In this document: piece after piece, positions 1 through 5,060 of the stretch
Layout of the letters: each line of letters starts with the position of its first letter
Numbering within the stretch: the stretch's first letter is position 1
From: Candidatus Margulisiibacteriota bacterium
GTDB taxonomy: Bacteria > Margulisbacteria > WOR-1 > XYC2-FULL-46-14 > JAHJBW01
DNA length: 5,286 nucleotides
Direction: 5' to 3'
NCBI GenBank assembly: GCA_018813405.1
Contig: JAHJBW010000202.1
Coordinates: forward strand, 1-5,286
Notes under the pieces: generated by a model
The model's input: only the letters and a program-made list of their open reading frames with translations
What the model was told of the DNA's origin: nothing
Database searches by the model: none
Position numbers and translations under genes: made by a program

Positions 1-1595
1 ACGCCGGCGCCACCCGCGTTACGGTGCAGGTTAGCGATGCCGGCAAGAAGCTCATCCTGGTAAGCGACAATGGCAGCGGCATGACAAAGGCCGAGCTTGA
101 GCTGGCCGTGCAGCGGCATGCTACTTCAAAAATAACTTCACTTGATGATCTTTTTTCCATACGCACACTGGGCTTCAGGGGTGAGGCACTGCCCTCTATC
201 GCGGCGGTCTCGCGTTTTGAAGCGGTTTCAAGCGGTGCCAGGGTGGTGGTTGAAGGCGGCAGTCTTGCAAAGTCGGAAGACTACGGCGGACCGCAGGGAA
301 CAAGTATCGAAGTGCGCGACCTTTTCTATAATACTCCGGCCCGGCTGAAATTCTTAAAGACCAACTATACCGAACAGGGTCATATTATCGACGCGGTCAC
401 AAAAACCGCGCTTTCAAGGCCGTCCGTTGCCTTTCGCTTAAGTCTTGACGGAGCCGATACTTTGATGACTTCCGGCGGCGGTGATCTGCTGGACGCGGTG
501 GTCTCCCTTTACGGCGTTGAGCTTGCGGAATCACTTTTGCCAGTTCAATTTGAAAAGGATGGGATAAAGGTTTGTGGCCTGGTTTCAAAACCCAATATCA
601 GCAGGGTTGACCGCAATTATGAATCGTTCTTTGTCAACGGCCGCTTTGTCAGATATTTCCTGCTTAACCGCGCGCTTGAAGACGCGTATCGCACGCTTAT
701 ACCCGGCAATCGTTATCCGGTCGGGATACTCTTTATTGAGATCGATCCGGGGGAAGTAGATGTTAATGTGCATCCGGCCAAGAGGGAGATCAAGTTTAAG
801 AAGGCGCGTGAAGTTATGAGTGTTCTTACATCTGGAGTTGCTTCAGGGCTTTCTAAGTTGCTAGGTGATCAGGATATCGGCCCTTCGACCCTTCGGCAAG
901 ACTCAGGGCAGGCAGGCTCAGGGCAAGGATATCAGGAGATGCGGGAGTGGAAGCCGGAGATGATGGAGATCTTTTCTGAAACGGGACCTAGGACTTCGGA
1001 CCTAGGACTTCGGACCCTGGAAGTTACCGATGTTCAGCCGTTGATGCCTCTTTACCAGCATAAGAATACCTACATTATATGTACGGATGGGGAGGATATA
1101 ATATTCATCGACCAGCACGCGGCGCATGAGCGGATCATCTTTGATGAACTGCAAACTGTACCGGCGCAAGGCATTGCGCCGCAACAACAAAGCCTGCTCG
1201 TTCCGGAGAATCTGGAGTTTACGGCCAAGGAATCCGCGGTCATTGAGGAAAATCTTGAAGAGATAAAACAGCTTGGCTTTGATATCGAAGCTTTTGGAAA
1301 AAACTCGTTCGTTGTGCGCTCGGTTCCGAACATGCTTACAAAGGTCCCGGCCAAAGAAATGTTACTGGAACTTTTAAGTGAACTTTCTTCTGTTGAAAAA
1401 CGAAAAGAAAACATCTTTAAGATGATAGCCTGCAAGGCGGCCATTAAAGCGGGTGACAGGCTTTCGACCGAGGAAATGAACCAGCTTATCAAAGACCTCT
1501 ACAAGACCGAGAACCCGCTGACCTGCCCGCACGGCCGGCCGACCATGGTAAAATTGTCACAAGCCGACTTTGAGCGCATGTTTGCGAGGACCTAA
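1..1595 (+). CDS. mutL: DNA mismatch repair endonuclease MutL, 5'-truncated by window edge
   Basis: MutL couples mismatch recognition by MutS to strand incision and repair. The reading frame is open from base 3; the first two bases are probably the end of the Asp codon of the DAGA motif, so roughly the first 35-40 residues (GHKL motif I) lie outside the window and 530 residues are visible. The ATPase part shows DNGSG (66-80), GFRGEAL (171-191), the LFYNTPARLKFLK block, FVNGRFVR and VDVNVHPAKREIKF. A linker (about 865-1040) leads to the C-terminal domain, which carries a QxxLLxP beta-clamp-binding motif (QQSLLVP, 1185-1205) and the endonuclease motifs: DQHAAHE (from 1110), ACKAAIKAG (from 1428), CPHGRP (1524-1541) and a terminal FAR. 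This is therefore the nicking type, unlike E. coli MutL. Oddities are repeats in the linker, and Asp where DQHA(x)2E(x)4E usually ends in Glu. The stop is one base before the next gene's ATG. Confidence 0.97.
   Translation, partial: AGATRVTVQVSDAGKKLILVSDNGSGMTKAELELAVQRHATSKITSLDDLFSIRTLGFRGEALPSIAAVSRFEAVSSGARVVVEGGSLAKSEDYGGPQGTSIEVRDLFYNTPARLKFLKTNYTEQGHIIDAVTKTALSRPSVAFRLSLDGADTLMTSGGGDLLDAVVSLYGVELAESLLPVQFEKDGIKVCGLVSKPNISRVDRNYESFFVNGRFVRYFLLNRALEDAYRTLIPGNRYPVGILFIEIDPGEVDVNVHPAKREIKFKKAREVMSVLTSGVASGLSKLLGDQDIGPSTLRQDSGQAGSGQGYQEMREWKPEMMEIFSETGPRTSDLGLRTLEVTDVQPLMPLYQHKNTYIICTDGEDIIFIDQHAAHERIIFDELQTVPAQGIAPQQQSLLVPENLEFTAKESAVIEENLEEIKQLGFDIEAFGKNSFVVRSVPNMLTKVPAKEMLLELLSELSSVEKRKENIFKMIACKAAIKAGDRLSTEEMNQLIKDLYKTENPLTCPHGRPTMVKLSQADFERMFART
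871..933 (+). repeat. Repeat-like insert in the mutL linker, bounded by 8-bp direct repeats
   Basis: AGGATATC occurs at 871-878 and again at 926-933. Between them is a tract made of a near-duplicated octamer (CCCTTCGA then CCCTTCGG, 881-896) and a duplicated CTCAGGGCA (902-910 and 917-925). The tract resembles the CCTTCG...CTCAGG family of short interspersed repeats found in intergenic DNA of many bacteria; that likeness is from memory. It encodes a Ser/Gly/Gln-rich stretch in the linker between the ATPase and endonuclease domains, where length is weakly constrained. The flanking octamers look like a target duplication, but eight bases could also match by chance or by slippage. Confidence 0.5.
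984..1018 (+). repeat. Five tandem 7-bp units (GGACYTM) inside the mutL linker
   Basis: Five consecutive heptamers begin with GGAC. They alternate GGACCTA (984-990, 998-1004) and GGACTTC (991-997, 1005-1011) and end in GGACCCT (1012-1018), so the tract also reads as a perfect 14-bp tandem repeat over 984-1011. Neither 7 nor 14 is a multiple of three, so a gain or loss of one unit would shift the mutL frame. The encoded peptide is a Thr/Leu/Arg-rich part of the disordered linker. Two other heptamer arrays occur further along the window. Confidence 0.8.
1587..1590 (+). promoter_or_regulatory. Ribosome binding site that decides the MFS start
   Basis: AGGA lies six bases before the ATG at 1597, within the last codons of mutL. 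It supports ATG 1597 over the in-frame TTG at 1570, which would add nine residues unlike a transporter N-terminus. With the mutL stop at 1593-1595, it allows translational coupling of the two genes. Confidence 0.7.
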
Positions 1596-1596
1596 T

Positions 1597-2778
1597 ATGG
1601 ACGGGGAAAAGAAAAATGTAATCTGGTTGGGGTTCACGAGTTTCTTCACGGACATTTCGTCAGAGATGATCCTGGCGCTCTTGCCGTTGTTTTTGGTGGC
1701 GTTGGGCGCTTCTCGCGCGACAGTCGGATTGGTTGAAGGCGTTGCCGAGGCGACTGCCAGCATCTTGAAGGCCTTTTCCGGCTGGATATCCGACAGGATG
1801 AACGTGCGCAAGCCGTTCGTGGTGATCGGCTACACGCTTTCAACAATTATCAAGCCGTTCATTGCTGTTGCCAACACCTGGCACCAGGTCTTGGCCGTGC
1901 GCTTTTTTGACAGGGTGGGCAAGGGCATCCGCACCTCGCCGCGGGATGCGCTGATAGCTGATTCAGTGTCCGTGAAGGAAAGAGGCAGCGCCTTCGGGCT
2001 GCAAAGAGGCATGGATACAGCGGGCGCCGTGGTCGGCACTCTTCTGGCCTCGGGATTCTTGTTTTTGTTCTCGCGTTACACCAACTTCGACAGGCTTATG
2101 CAATACCGCACTATTTTCTGGATATCCATCATTCCGGGCATATTTGCGATCATCACGGTCGCGGTTTTTGTAAAAGACGTGAAGGCCAAGGTCAGGCTGA
2201 AGGACGGCGAGAAGATCAACCTGGCAAAACTTGGCTTGCCTTTCATTTTCTTTTTGCTGGCAGCGGCAATATTCGAGCTTTCTAATTTCAGCTATGCGCT
2301 TTTTATTTTGAGAGCCGCTGACCTGGGCGTGATGGTGGCCTTGATACCGATCGTCTACCTGGTCTATAACATAGTCTATGCTCTTTTGGCCCAGCCGCTC
2401 GGCGCGCAGGCTGACAGGCTGGGCAGGAAAACGCTGGTGTTTGCCGGGTTCTTTTTGTTTGCTGTCATGAACCTGGGTTTTGCCTTTGCCTCGCAAACAT
2501 GGCAGGCATGGGCGTTGTTTGCTTTCTACGGAGTGGCCATGGCTATTACGCAATCTACCCCCAGGGCTCTGGTGGCTGACCTGGTCCCGGCCGATGTGCG
2601 CGGGACGGCATACGGCATCTATTATACTGTCATTGGCCTGATCGCCCTGCCGGCTTCGGCGATCGCGGGGTTCTTGTGGGATGCCCACAGCGCCTTGCTG
2701 GCGTTTTCGTATGGGGCGGTACTGTCACTGGCGGCGGCGATCCTCCTAATGATCTTCGTTAGACCTTCGCGGGCGTAA
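1597..2778 (+). CDS. Major facilitator superfamily transporter, 12 membrane helices
   Basis: This is a 393-residue inner-membrane secondary transporter, the normal length for a 12-helix MFS protein, probably an exporter; its substrate cannot be read from the sequence. Hydrophobic segments fall at about residues 8-36, 41-60, 73-92, 95-107, 133-159, 170-192, 211-237, 244-266, 278-298, 301-325, 335-362 and 365-387, with a charged cytoplasmic loop at about 193-210. The MFS motif A appears after helix 2 (GWISDRMNVRK, 62-72) and again in the second half (GAQADRLGRKT, 269-279), the usual internal duplication. A block RFFDRVGKGIRTSPRDALIAD (102-122) in the helix 4-5 region is, from memory, typical of one MFS_1 subfamily. 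It starts one base after the mutL stop, so the two are probably co-transcribed. No terminator is visible between its stop and the next promoter, so read-through into the toxin-antitoxin operon is possible. The family call is firm, the export role is inference. Confidence 0.93.
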   Translation: MDGEKKNVIWLGFTSFFTDISSEMILALLPLFLVALGASRATVGLVEGVAEATASILKAFSGWISDRMNVRKPFVVIGYTLSTIIKPFIAVANTWHQVLAVRFFDRVGKGIRTSPRDALIADSVSVKERGSAFGLQRGMDTAGAVVGTLLASGFLFLFSRYTNFDRLMQYRTIFWISIIPGIFAIITVAVFVKDVKAKVRLKDGEKINLAKLGLPFIFFLLAAAIFELSNFSYALFILRAADLGVMVALIPIVYLVYNIVYALLAQPLGAQADRLGRKTLVFAGFFLFAVMNLGFAFASQTWQAWALFAFYGVAMAITQSTPRALVADLVPADVRGTAYGIYYTVIGLIALPASAIAGFLWDAHSALLAFSYGAVLSLAAAILLMIFVRPSRA

Positions 2779-2786
2779 GATTTACC

Positions 2787-2815
2787 TTGACTCTCTTGTT
2801 AAGCAATGTTAAAAT
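2787..2815 (+). promoter_or_regulatory. Sigma70-type promoter of the toxin-antitoxin operon
   Basis: TTGACT (2787-2792) and TAAAAT (2810-2815) are separated by exactly 17 bp, and TGT before the -10 gives an extended -10 element. Transcription should start near 2822, leaving a leader of about 50 bases before the ATG at 2871. The -35 lies nine bases after the transporter stop. The spacer and the -10 overlap repeated TGTTAA sites, so the promoter can be shut by whatever binds them. Confidence 0.8.
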
Positions 2816-2852
2816 GATTAACAATTGTTAAGCAAGTATATTTTGCTTAACA
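2797..2852 (+). promoter_or_regulatory. Operator cluster: five TGTTAA / TTAACA sites over the promoter
   Basis: The hexamer TGTTAA lies at 2797-2802, 2807-2812 and 2826-2831; its complement TTAACA lies at 2818-2823 and 2847-2852. The first and fourth extend to TGTTAAGCAA (2797-2806, 2826-2835) and the last is the exact complement TTGCTTAACA (2843-2852). This makes a perfect 14-bp palindrome TTAACAATTGTTAA (2818-2831) and a 10-bp inverted repeat with a 7-bp gap (2826-2852). Site centres are 10, 11, 8 and 21 bp apart, close to helical phasing. The natural binder is the HTH protein encoded just downstream, alone or with the toxin, as in Phd-Doc autorepression. The repeats are seen; the binder is inferred. 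Confidence 0.75.
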
Positions 2853-2857
2853 TAGTA

Positions 2858-2866
2858 AAAGGTGAT
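2858..2866 (+). promoter_or_regulatory. Ribosome binding site of the antitoxin gene
   Basis: AAAGGTGAT matches the anti-Shine-Dalgarno sequence and sits four bases before ATG 2871. It contains the in-frame GTG at 2862, which is therefore part of the binding site and not the start codon. Confidence 0.7.
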
Positions 2867-2870
2867 AATA

Positions 2871-3134
2871 ATGGCAAAAAAAGAGTATTACAGCATTAAG
2901 GAATTAGCTTACATAATGGGTTTAAGCCGTATAGCTGTCTACCAGAGAGTGAAAAAGGGGCAGATCAAAGCGATTAAAATAGGGCGCAGTTATGCTATTC
3001 CGGCAAAAGTTGTGGCTGGCATATTGGGTAACGAGCTTACCGATGAAGAGAAGCATGATATTAAGGAGGCTGTAAAGAAAACCGTAAAAGAGTATGGGGA
3101 AACGCTCAGGTTATTGGGTAAAGAAGAAAAATGA
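2871..3134 (+). CDS. Excisionase-like HTH protein, probable antitoxin and autorepressor
   Basis: This small protein of 87 residues is followed with a 4-bp overlap (ATGA) by a Doc-type toxin gene, the standard antitoxin-first layout. Residues 6-46 form a winged helix-turn-helix of the excisionase/MerR-like HTH_17 type: a first helix SIKELAYIMG, a recognition helix SRIAVYQRVKKG, then the wing GQIKAIKIGRSYAIP. Residues 56-87 are a highly charged probable helix ending in EYGETLRLLGKEEK, a likely toxin-binding tail. It is not a Phd/YefM fold, so it is an alternative antitoxin type for a Doc partner. The Fic-inhibitory pattern [ST]xxxE[GN] is not present, so toxin blocking would have to work differently from VbhA-type antitoxins. 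Start chosen by the ribosome binding site. The HTH fold is clear; the antitoxin role rests on context and on the operator cluster upstream. Confidence 0.85.
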   Translation: MAKKEYYSIKELAYIMGLSRIAVYQRVKKGQIKAIKIGRSYAIPAKVVAGILGNELTDEEKHDIKEAVKKTVKEYGETLRLLGKEEK

Positions 3135-3547
3135 AAAAGCTCTCTGTTAAGGAAGTCGAGTTTTTGTCATTCCGTCTGGCGCGGGAGACGATGGCTTTTG
3201 AGGAGCCCATTCCAGAGTTTAACACTCGTTTTCCCAATATTTTGGAGAGCACTCTGGCTGTGCCTTTCCAAAGTTTTGGAGGAAGGTCGCTTTATAAAGG
3301 GTTGTTAGGCAAGGCCGCTGTTTTGTTCTATTTGATGATAAAAAACCATCCGTTTCAGAATGGGAATAAACGCATTGCCATGACGACATTATTTGTTTTT
3401 TTGCATAAGAATAATAAATGGCTTAAGATTGATACCCGTGAACTATATAATTTTACCATGTGGATAGCCAATAGTCATCCAAGCGTAAAAAACGAAACTA
3501 TCCATGCGATTGAGAGGTTTTTGAGGGAGAGAATGGTGGAGGCTTAA
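3131..3547 (+). CDS. Doc/Fic-fold toxin (death-on-curing family)
   Basis: The 138-residue protein has a Fic/Doc core motif HPFQNGNKR at residues 73-81 (3347-3373), followed by IAMTTLFVFL, the helix that in P1 Doc follows HxFxDANKRTA. The length fits stand-alone Doc toxins (about 120-140 residues). Lys80 in GNK, instead of the GNG of AMP-transferring Fic proteins, is the Doc-type feature; P1 Doc phosphorylates EF-Tu and stops translation, so the same activity is likely here. The motif has Asn77 where Asp/Glu normally helps bind Mg2+; His73, Asn79, Lys80 and Arg81 are intact, so the protein may still be active. No inhibitory [ST]xxxE[GN] helix is seen in the protein itself, so it should rely on its partner. 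Translation is probably coupled to the antitoxin through the ATGA overlap, as only a weak purine-rich tract precedes the start. Confidence 0.9.
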   Translation: MKKLSVKEVEFLSFRLARETMAFEEPIPEFNTRFPNILESTLAVPFQSFGGRSLYKGLLGKAAVLFYLMIKNHPFQNGNKRIAMTTLFVFLHKNNKWLKIDTRELYNFTMWIANSHPSVKNETIHAIERFLRERMVEA

Positions 3548-3555
3548 AAAGTCTG

Positions 3556-3611
3556 GGACGTAAGGCGTACAGCGCTGAAGCGAAACGGAGGAGCGTACGG
3601 CGGAAAGTGGA
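3556..3611 (+). repeat. Left heptamer array, eight degenerate 7-bp units (consensus NRGCGTA)
   Basis: Read in steps of seven from 3556, eight units share a CG or near-CG core at positions 4-5 and mostly purines at positions 2-3. The best units are GGACGTA (3556-3562), AGGCGTA (3563-3569), GAGCGTA (3591-3597) and CGGCGGA (3598-3604). The complement, TACGCYN, matches the array on the other side of the next gene. It begins nine bases after the toxin stop. The units are degenerate, so this is an eroded array. Confidence 0.6.
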
Positions 3612-3634
3612 GCGCAAGATTATTGATTTTTCCT

Positions 3635-3690
3635 CAGAAGGCGGGGATCCTTTTCGGTCTTGGCCAGGGCGGGCGGATTTCCGCCTTCTG
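3635..3690 (+). repeat. Inverted repeat with 10-bp arms upstream of the HEPN-like gene
   Basis: CAGAAGGCGG (3635-3644) is the exact complement of CCGCCTTCTG (3681-3690), with 36 bases between. The right arm can instead pair locally as GGCGG-ATTT-CCGCC (3672-3685), so two exclusive folds exist in RNA. There is no T-run after either, so an intrinsic terminator is unlikely. It may be part of the leader of the gene at 3733 or an old repeat; no function can be assigned. Confidence 0.5.
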
Positions 3691-3732
3691 GAAGTGAACA
3701 ATGCTCTTTCCAAAGTTATATGAGGGAAATCA

Positions 3733-4365
3733 ATGACAGATGATAGGCAAACAAATAATGAGCACTATCCAGATGGATCCTCTAGGGAGATTTTTTCAAT
3801 GGCTTCTGGCGAAAGAGAAAACCTATATCAAAGCATTATTGTAAATGGGATATTAACAGATATTGAAGAAAATTTTAAAAGAGGTAATTTTTCGGCATGT
3901 GTAATTTTGATTTATTGTGCGATCGATGCAATGGCGGCCCTGGCTATGCCTTTAGGAGAAAAGGATGTTCGTTCCAAAGATTTTAAGGCATGGGTTGCTA
4001 AATATCTAAGAACCGAAAAAAACCAATCATACCAATATGATGCTGATGATGTTTGGGGCGCGAGATGTGGAATTATTCACCGGTACGCTGCTGATTCAAG
4101 GGATTCTGACTCTGGAAAATGTCGAATTCTTACCTACACTACTGATGGTTCTGATCATAAATATAATCCTAAATCGAATAAGAAATTGATTGTTATTAGC
4201 ATTCCACGATTTAAAAATGATTTCATGAACGCGACGTCAACTTTTTTCAATGAAGCGCTGAAAGATGATGAATTGTTCAGATGCATCAAGTCAAGAATTT
4301 GCAAGCTCTTTTGTGTTAGGTCTATAAAACAGCTTAGAGCATCGAAAGATCAAAACAAGAGTTAA
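3733..4365 (+). CDS. Uncharacterised 210-residue protein, possible HEPN-type ribonuclease
   Basis: I do not recognise this family. The protein looks alpha-helical and soluble: a hydrophilic N-terminus (1-30), helix LYQSIIVNGILTDIEENFKRG, hydrophobic helix NFSACVILIYCAIDAMAALA (52-71), then YDADDVWGARCGIIHRYAAD. Arg111-Cys-Gly-Ile-Ile-His116 (4063-4080) fits the R-x4-6-H motif of HEPN ribonucleases, placed as usual in a late helix after an internal hydrophobic helix. HEPN proteins often act in toxin-antitoxin, abortive infection or CRISPR systems, but the motif is short and the usual polar residue after Arg is Cys here. A possible strand KLIVISIPRF (151-160) and a basic C-terminus follow. GAGGGA (3722-3727) supports the ATG. 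Base composition is AT-rich (16 G+C in the 60 bases 3841-3900, against 37 of 60 at 181-240 in mutL), suggesting transfer. It stands alone between two heptamer arrays; no MNT nucleotidyltransferase partner is present. Confidence 0.75.
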   Translation: MTDDRQTNNEHYPDGSSREIFSMASGERENLYQSIIVNGILTDIEENFKRGNFSACVILIYCAIDAMAALAMPLGEKDVRSKDFKAWVAKYLRTEKNQSYQYDADDVWGARCGIIHRYAADSRDSDSGKCRILTYTTDGSDHKYNPKSNKKLIVISIPRFKNDFMNATSTFFNEALKDDELFRCIKSRICKLFCVRSIKQLRASKDQNKS

Positions 4366-4383
4366 TTGACCTTGACTAGAGCC

Positions 4384-4437
4384 TCACGCCTTCCGCCATC
4401 CGTTTCGCCCAACGCCTTACTCCATACGCACTACGCC
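4384..4437 (-). repeat. Right heptamer array, inverted relative to the left one
   Basis: Seven heptamers, most ending in CGCC, run from 4384: TCACGCC (4384-4390), TTCCGCC (4391-4397), then after a 5-base interruption TTTCGCC (4403-4409), CAACGCC (4410-4416), TTACTCC (4417-4423), ATACGCA (4424-4430) and CTACGCC (4431-4437). On the minus strand this reads like the left array at 3556-3611, so the AT-rich gene between them is bracketed by arrays of opposite orientation. The array stops about six bases before the extended -10 of the next gene and occupies the region where its -35 would lie. Confidence 0.65.
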
Positions 4438-4442
4438 ATTTA

Positions 4443-4451
4443 TGCTACAAT
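4443..4451 (+). promoter_or_regulatory. Extended -10 promoter of the PPC gene, predicting a leaderless mRNA
   Basis: TGCTACAAT gives a TGn extension plus a good -10 hexamer (TACAAT, 4446-4451). No good -35 lies 16-18 bp upstream, as is usual for extended -10 promoters; the heptamer array fills that space. The ATG at 4458 is only six bases after the -10, where transcription normally begins, and no Shine-Dalgarno sequence precedes it. Confidence 0.6.
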
Positions 4452-4457
4452 TAAACT

Positions 4458-4883
4458 ATGCACATTCAACCAAAACATGGCCGGGTCTTTATAGGAAGAT
4501 TAGAGCATGGCGCCGACCTGCTTGAGCAAATGAATTCCTTTTGCCGCGCGAGCAATGTCCGGCTGGGGACCATCAACGTCATCGGCGCGGTGACCTGCGC
4601 CAAAATGGGCTATTACGACCAGGAAATGAAGACCTACACCAATTGCGTTGAACTAAACCAGAAGCTCGAGATATCCTCATGCATGGGGAATATTTCCATC
4701 AAGGACGGCGAGATATTTGTCCACGCGCACATCTGCTTATCGGATTTTGATGGCAAGACCTATGGCGGGCATCTAATGCCCGGTACGCACATCTTCGCCG
4801 CTGAATTTTTCATACAAGAACTTCTTGGGCCTGACCTGGTCAGGGCAAAAGATAAAGACACTGGTTTGCCGCTTTGGTCTTAG
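4458..4883 (+). CDS. PPC/DUF296 domain protein (PD1-like, COG1661 type)
   Basis: The single-domain protein of 141 residues matches the prokaryotic form of the PPC domain (plants and prokaryotes conserved), which in plants is fused to AT-hooks. The N-terminus GRVFIGRLEHGADLLEQMNSFCRASNVRLGTI is the family's opening strand and helix. The core is the block VHAHICLSDFDGKTYGGHLMPGTHIFAAEFFIQEL (about 88-122). His89 and His91 of HAH and His105 of GGHL are the usual conserved His set, thought to bind a metal in bacterial members; the family forms trimers. Despite the old label 'DNA-binding', the bacterial function is unknown, and no AT-hook is present here. Composition returns to the GC-richer background of the window. 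The start is the first ATG after a strong -10, without ribosome binding site. The family call is firm, function open. Confidence 0.92.
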   Translation: MHIQPKHGRVFIGRLEHGADLLEQMNSFCRASNVRLGTINVIGAVTCAKMGYYDQEMKTYTNCVELNQKLEISSCMGNISIKDGEIFVHAHICLSDFDGKTYGGHLMPGTHIFAAEFFIQELLGPDLVRAKDKDTGLPLWS

Positions 4884-4938
4884 TTTGAATATTATGTATA
4901 GTTTGGTTTTCTTTTGAGGTTTTCTTTTTTTTCTTTTC

Positions 4939-4964
4939 CTACTTTTTTGACGGCAAAAAAGTAG
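4939..4964. repeat. Perfect 11-bp hairpin, CTACTTTTTTG / CAAAAAAGTAG
   Basis: The arms 4939-4949 and 4954-4964 are exact complements around an ACGG loop. The sequence type (C-TACTTTTTTG, spacer, CAAAAAAGTAG, then more A) is familiar from interspersed elements in unrelated bacterial genomes; that likeness is from memory. The A/T-rich stem alone is not a typical terminator. Confidence 0.7.
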
Positions 4965-4965
4965 C

Positions 4966-4992
4966 AAAAAACCGCCAGGGGCAAGCCCCTGG
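4966..4992 (-). terminator. Probable intrinsic terminator for minus-strand transcription
   Basis: On the minus strand a GC-rich stem of CCAGGGG and CCCCTGG (4975-4981 with 4986-4992, tight loop 4982-4985) is followed after CGG by six T (complement of 4966-4971). It could stop transcripts coming from the right before they enter the convergent PPC gene. The three-base gap before the T-run makes it less than ideal. On the + strand there is no T-run behind the stem. Confidence 0.5.
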
Positions 4993-5060
4993 TCCCCCGC
5001 CAGCAAAGCTCCCGTGCGTTCCCCTTCGCTCGCTCCTATGCCCACTCGCTCCCCCCTGTC

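Noticed and set aside
1070..1492. Minus-strand open frame of 140 codons
   Set aside because: Antisense to the conserved endonuclease domain of mutL; a Ser-rich shadow product.
1570..1596. TTG start for the transporter
   Set aside because: It adds nine unlikely residues inside mutL. ATG 1597 has AGGA at the right distance.
1963..2688. Minus-strand open frame of 241 codons
   Set aside because: It lies wholly antisense to the transporter, whose motifs and membrane helices are clear. The product is low-complexity in Gln, Arg, His and Lys without domain features.
2862..2870. GTG start for the antitoxin
   Set aside because: The GTG is part of the ribosome binding site AAAGGTGAT for ATG 2871.
3514..3723. 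Plus-strand frame open for 70 codons between the toxin and the HEPN-like gene
   Set aside because: It has no ATG, reads through the heptamer array, and its only late start (GTG 3607) has no convincing ribosome binding site. I recognise no family. A remnant cannot be excluded but is not supported.
4372..4377. TTGACT as the -35 of the PPC promoter
   Set aside because: It lies 68 bp from the -10, far beyond the 15-19 bp a promoter allows, and has no -10 of its own at 17 bp.
3556..4437. Heptamer arrays as a CRISPR
   Set aside because: Units are 7 bp without spacers, and no long exact repeats or cas genes are present.
4773..5045. Minus-strand open frame of 90 codons
   Set aside because: It overlaps the end of the PPC gene and then runs through the hairpin element. 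Its Lys/Arg- and Gly-rich product looks like a translated non-coding repeat, and no ribosome binding site supports it.
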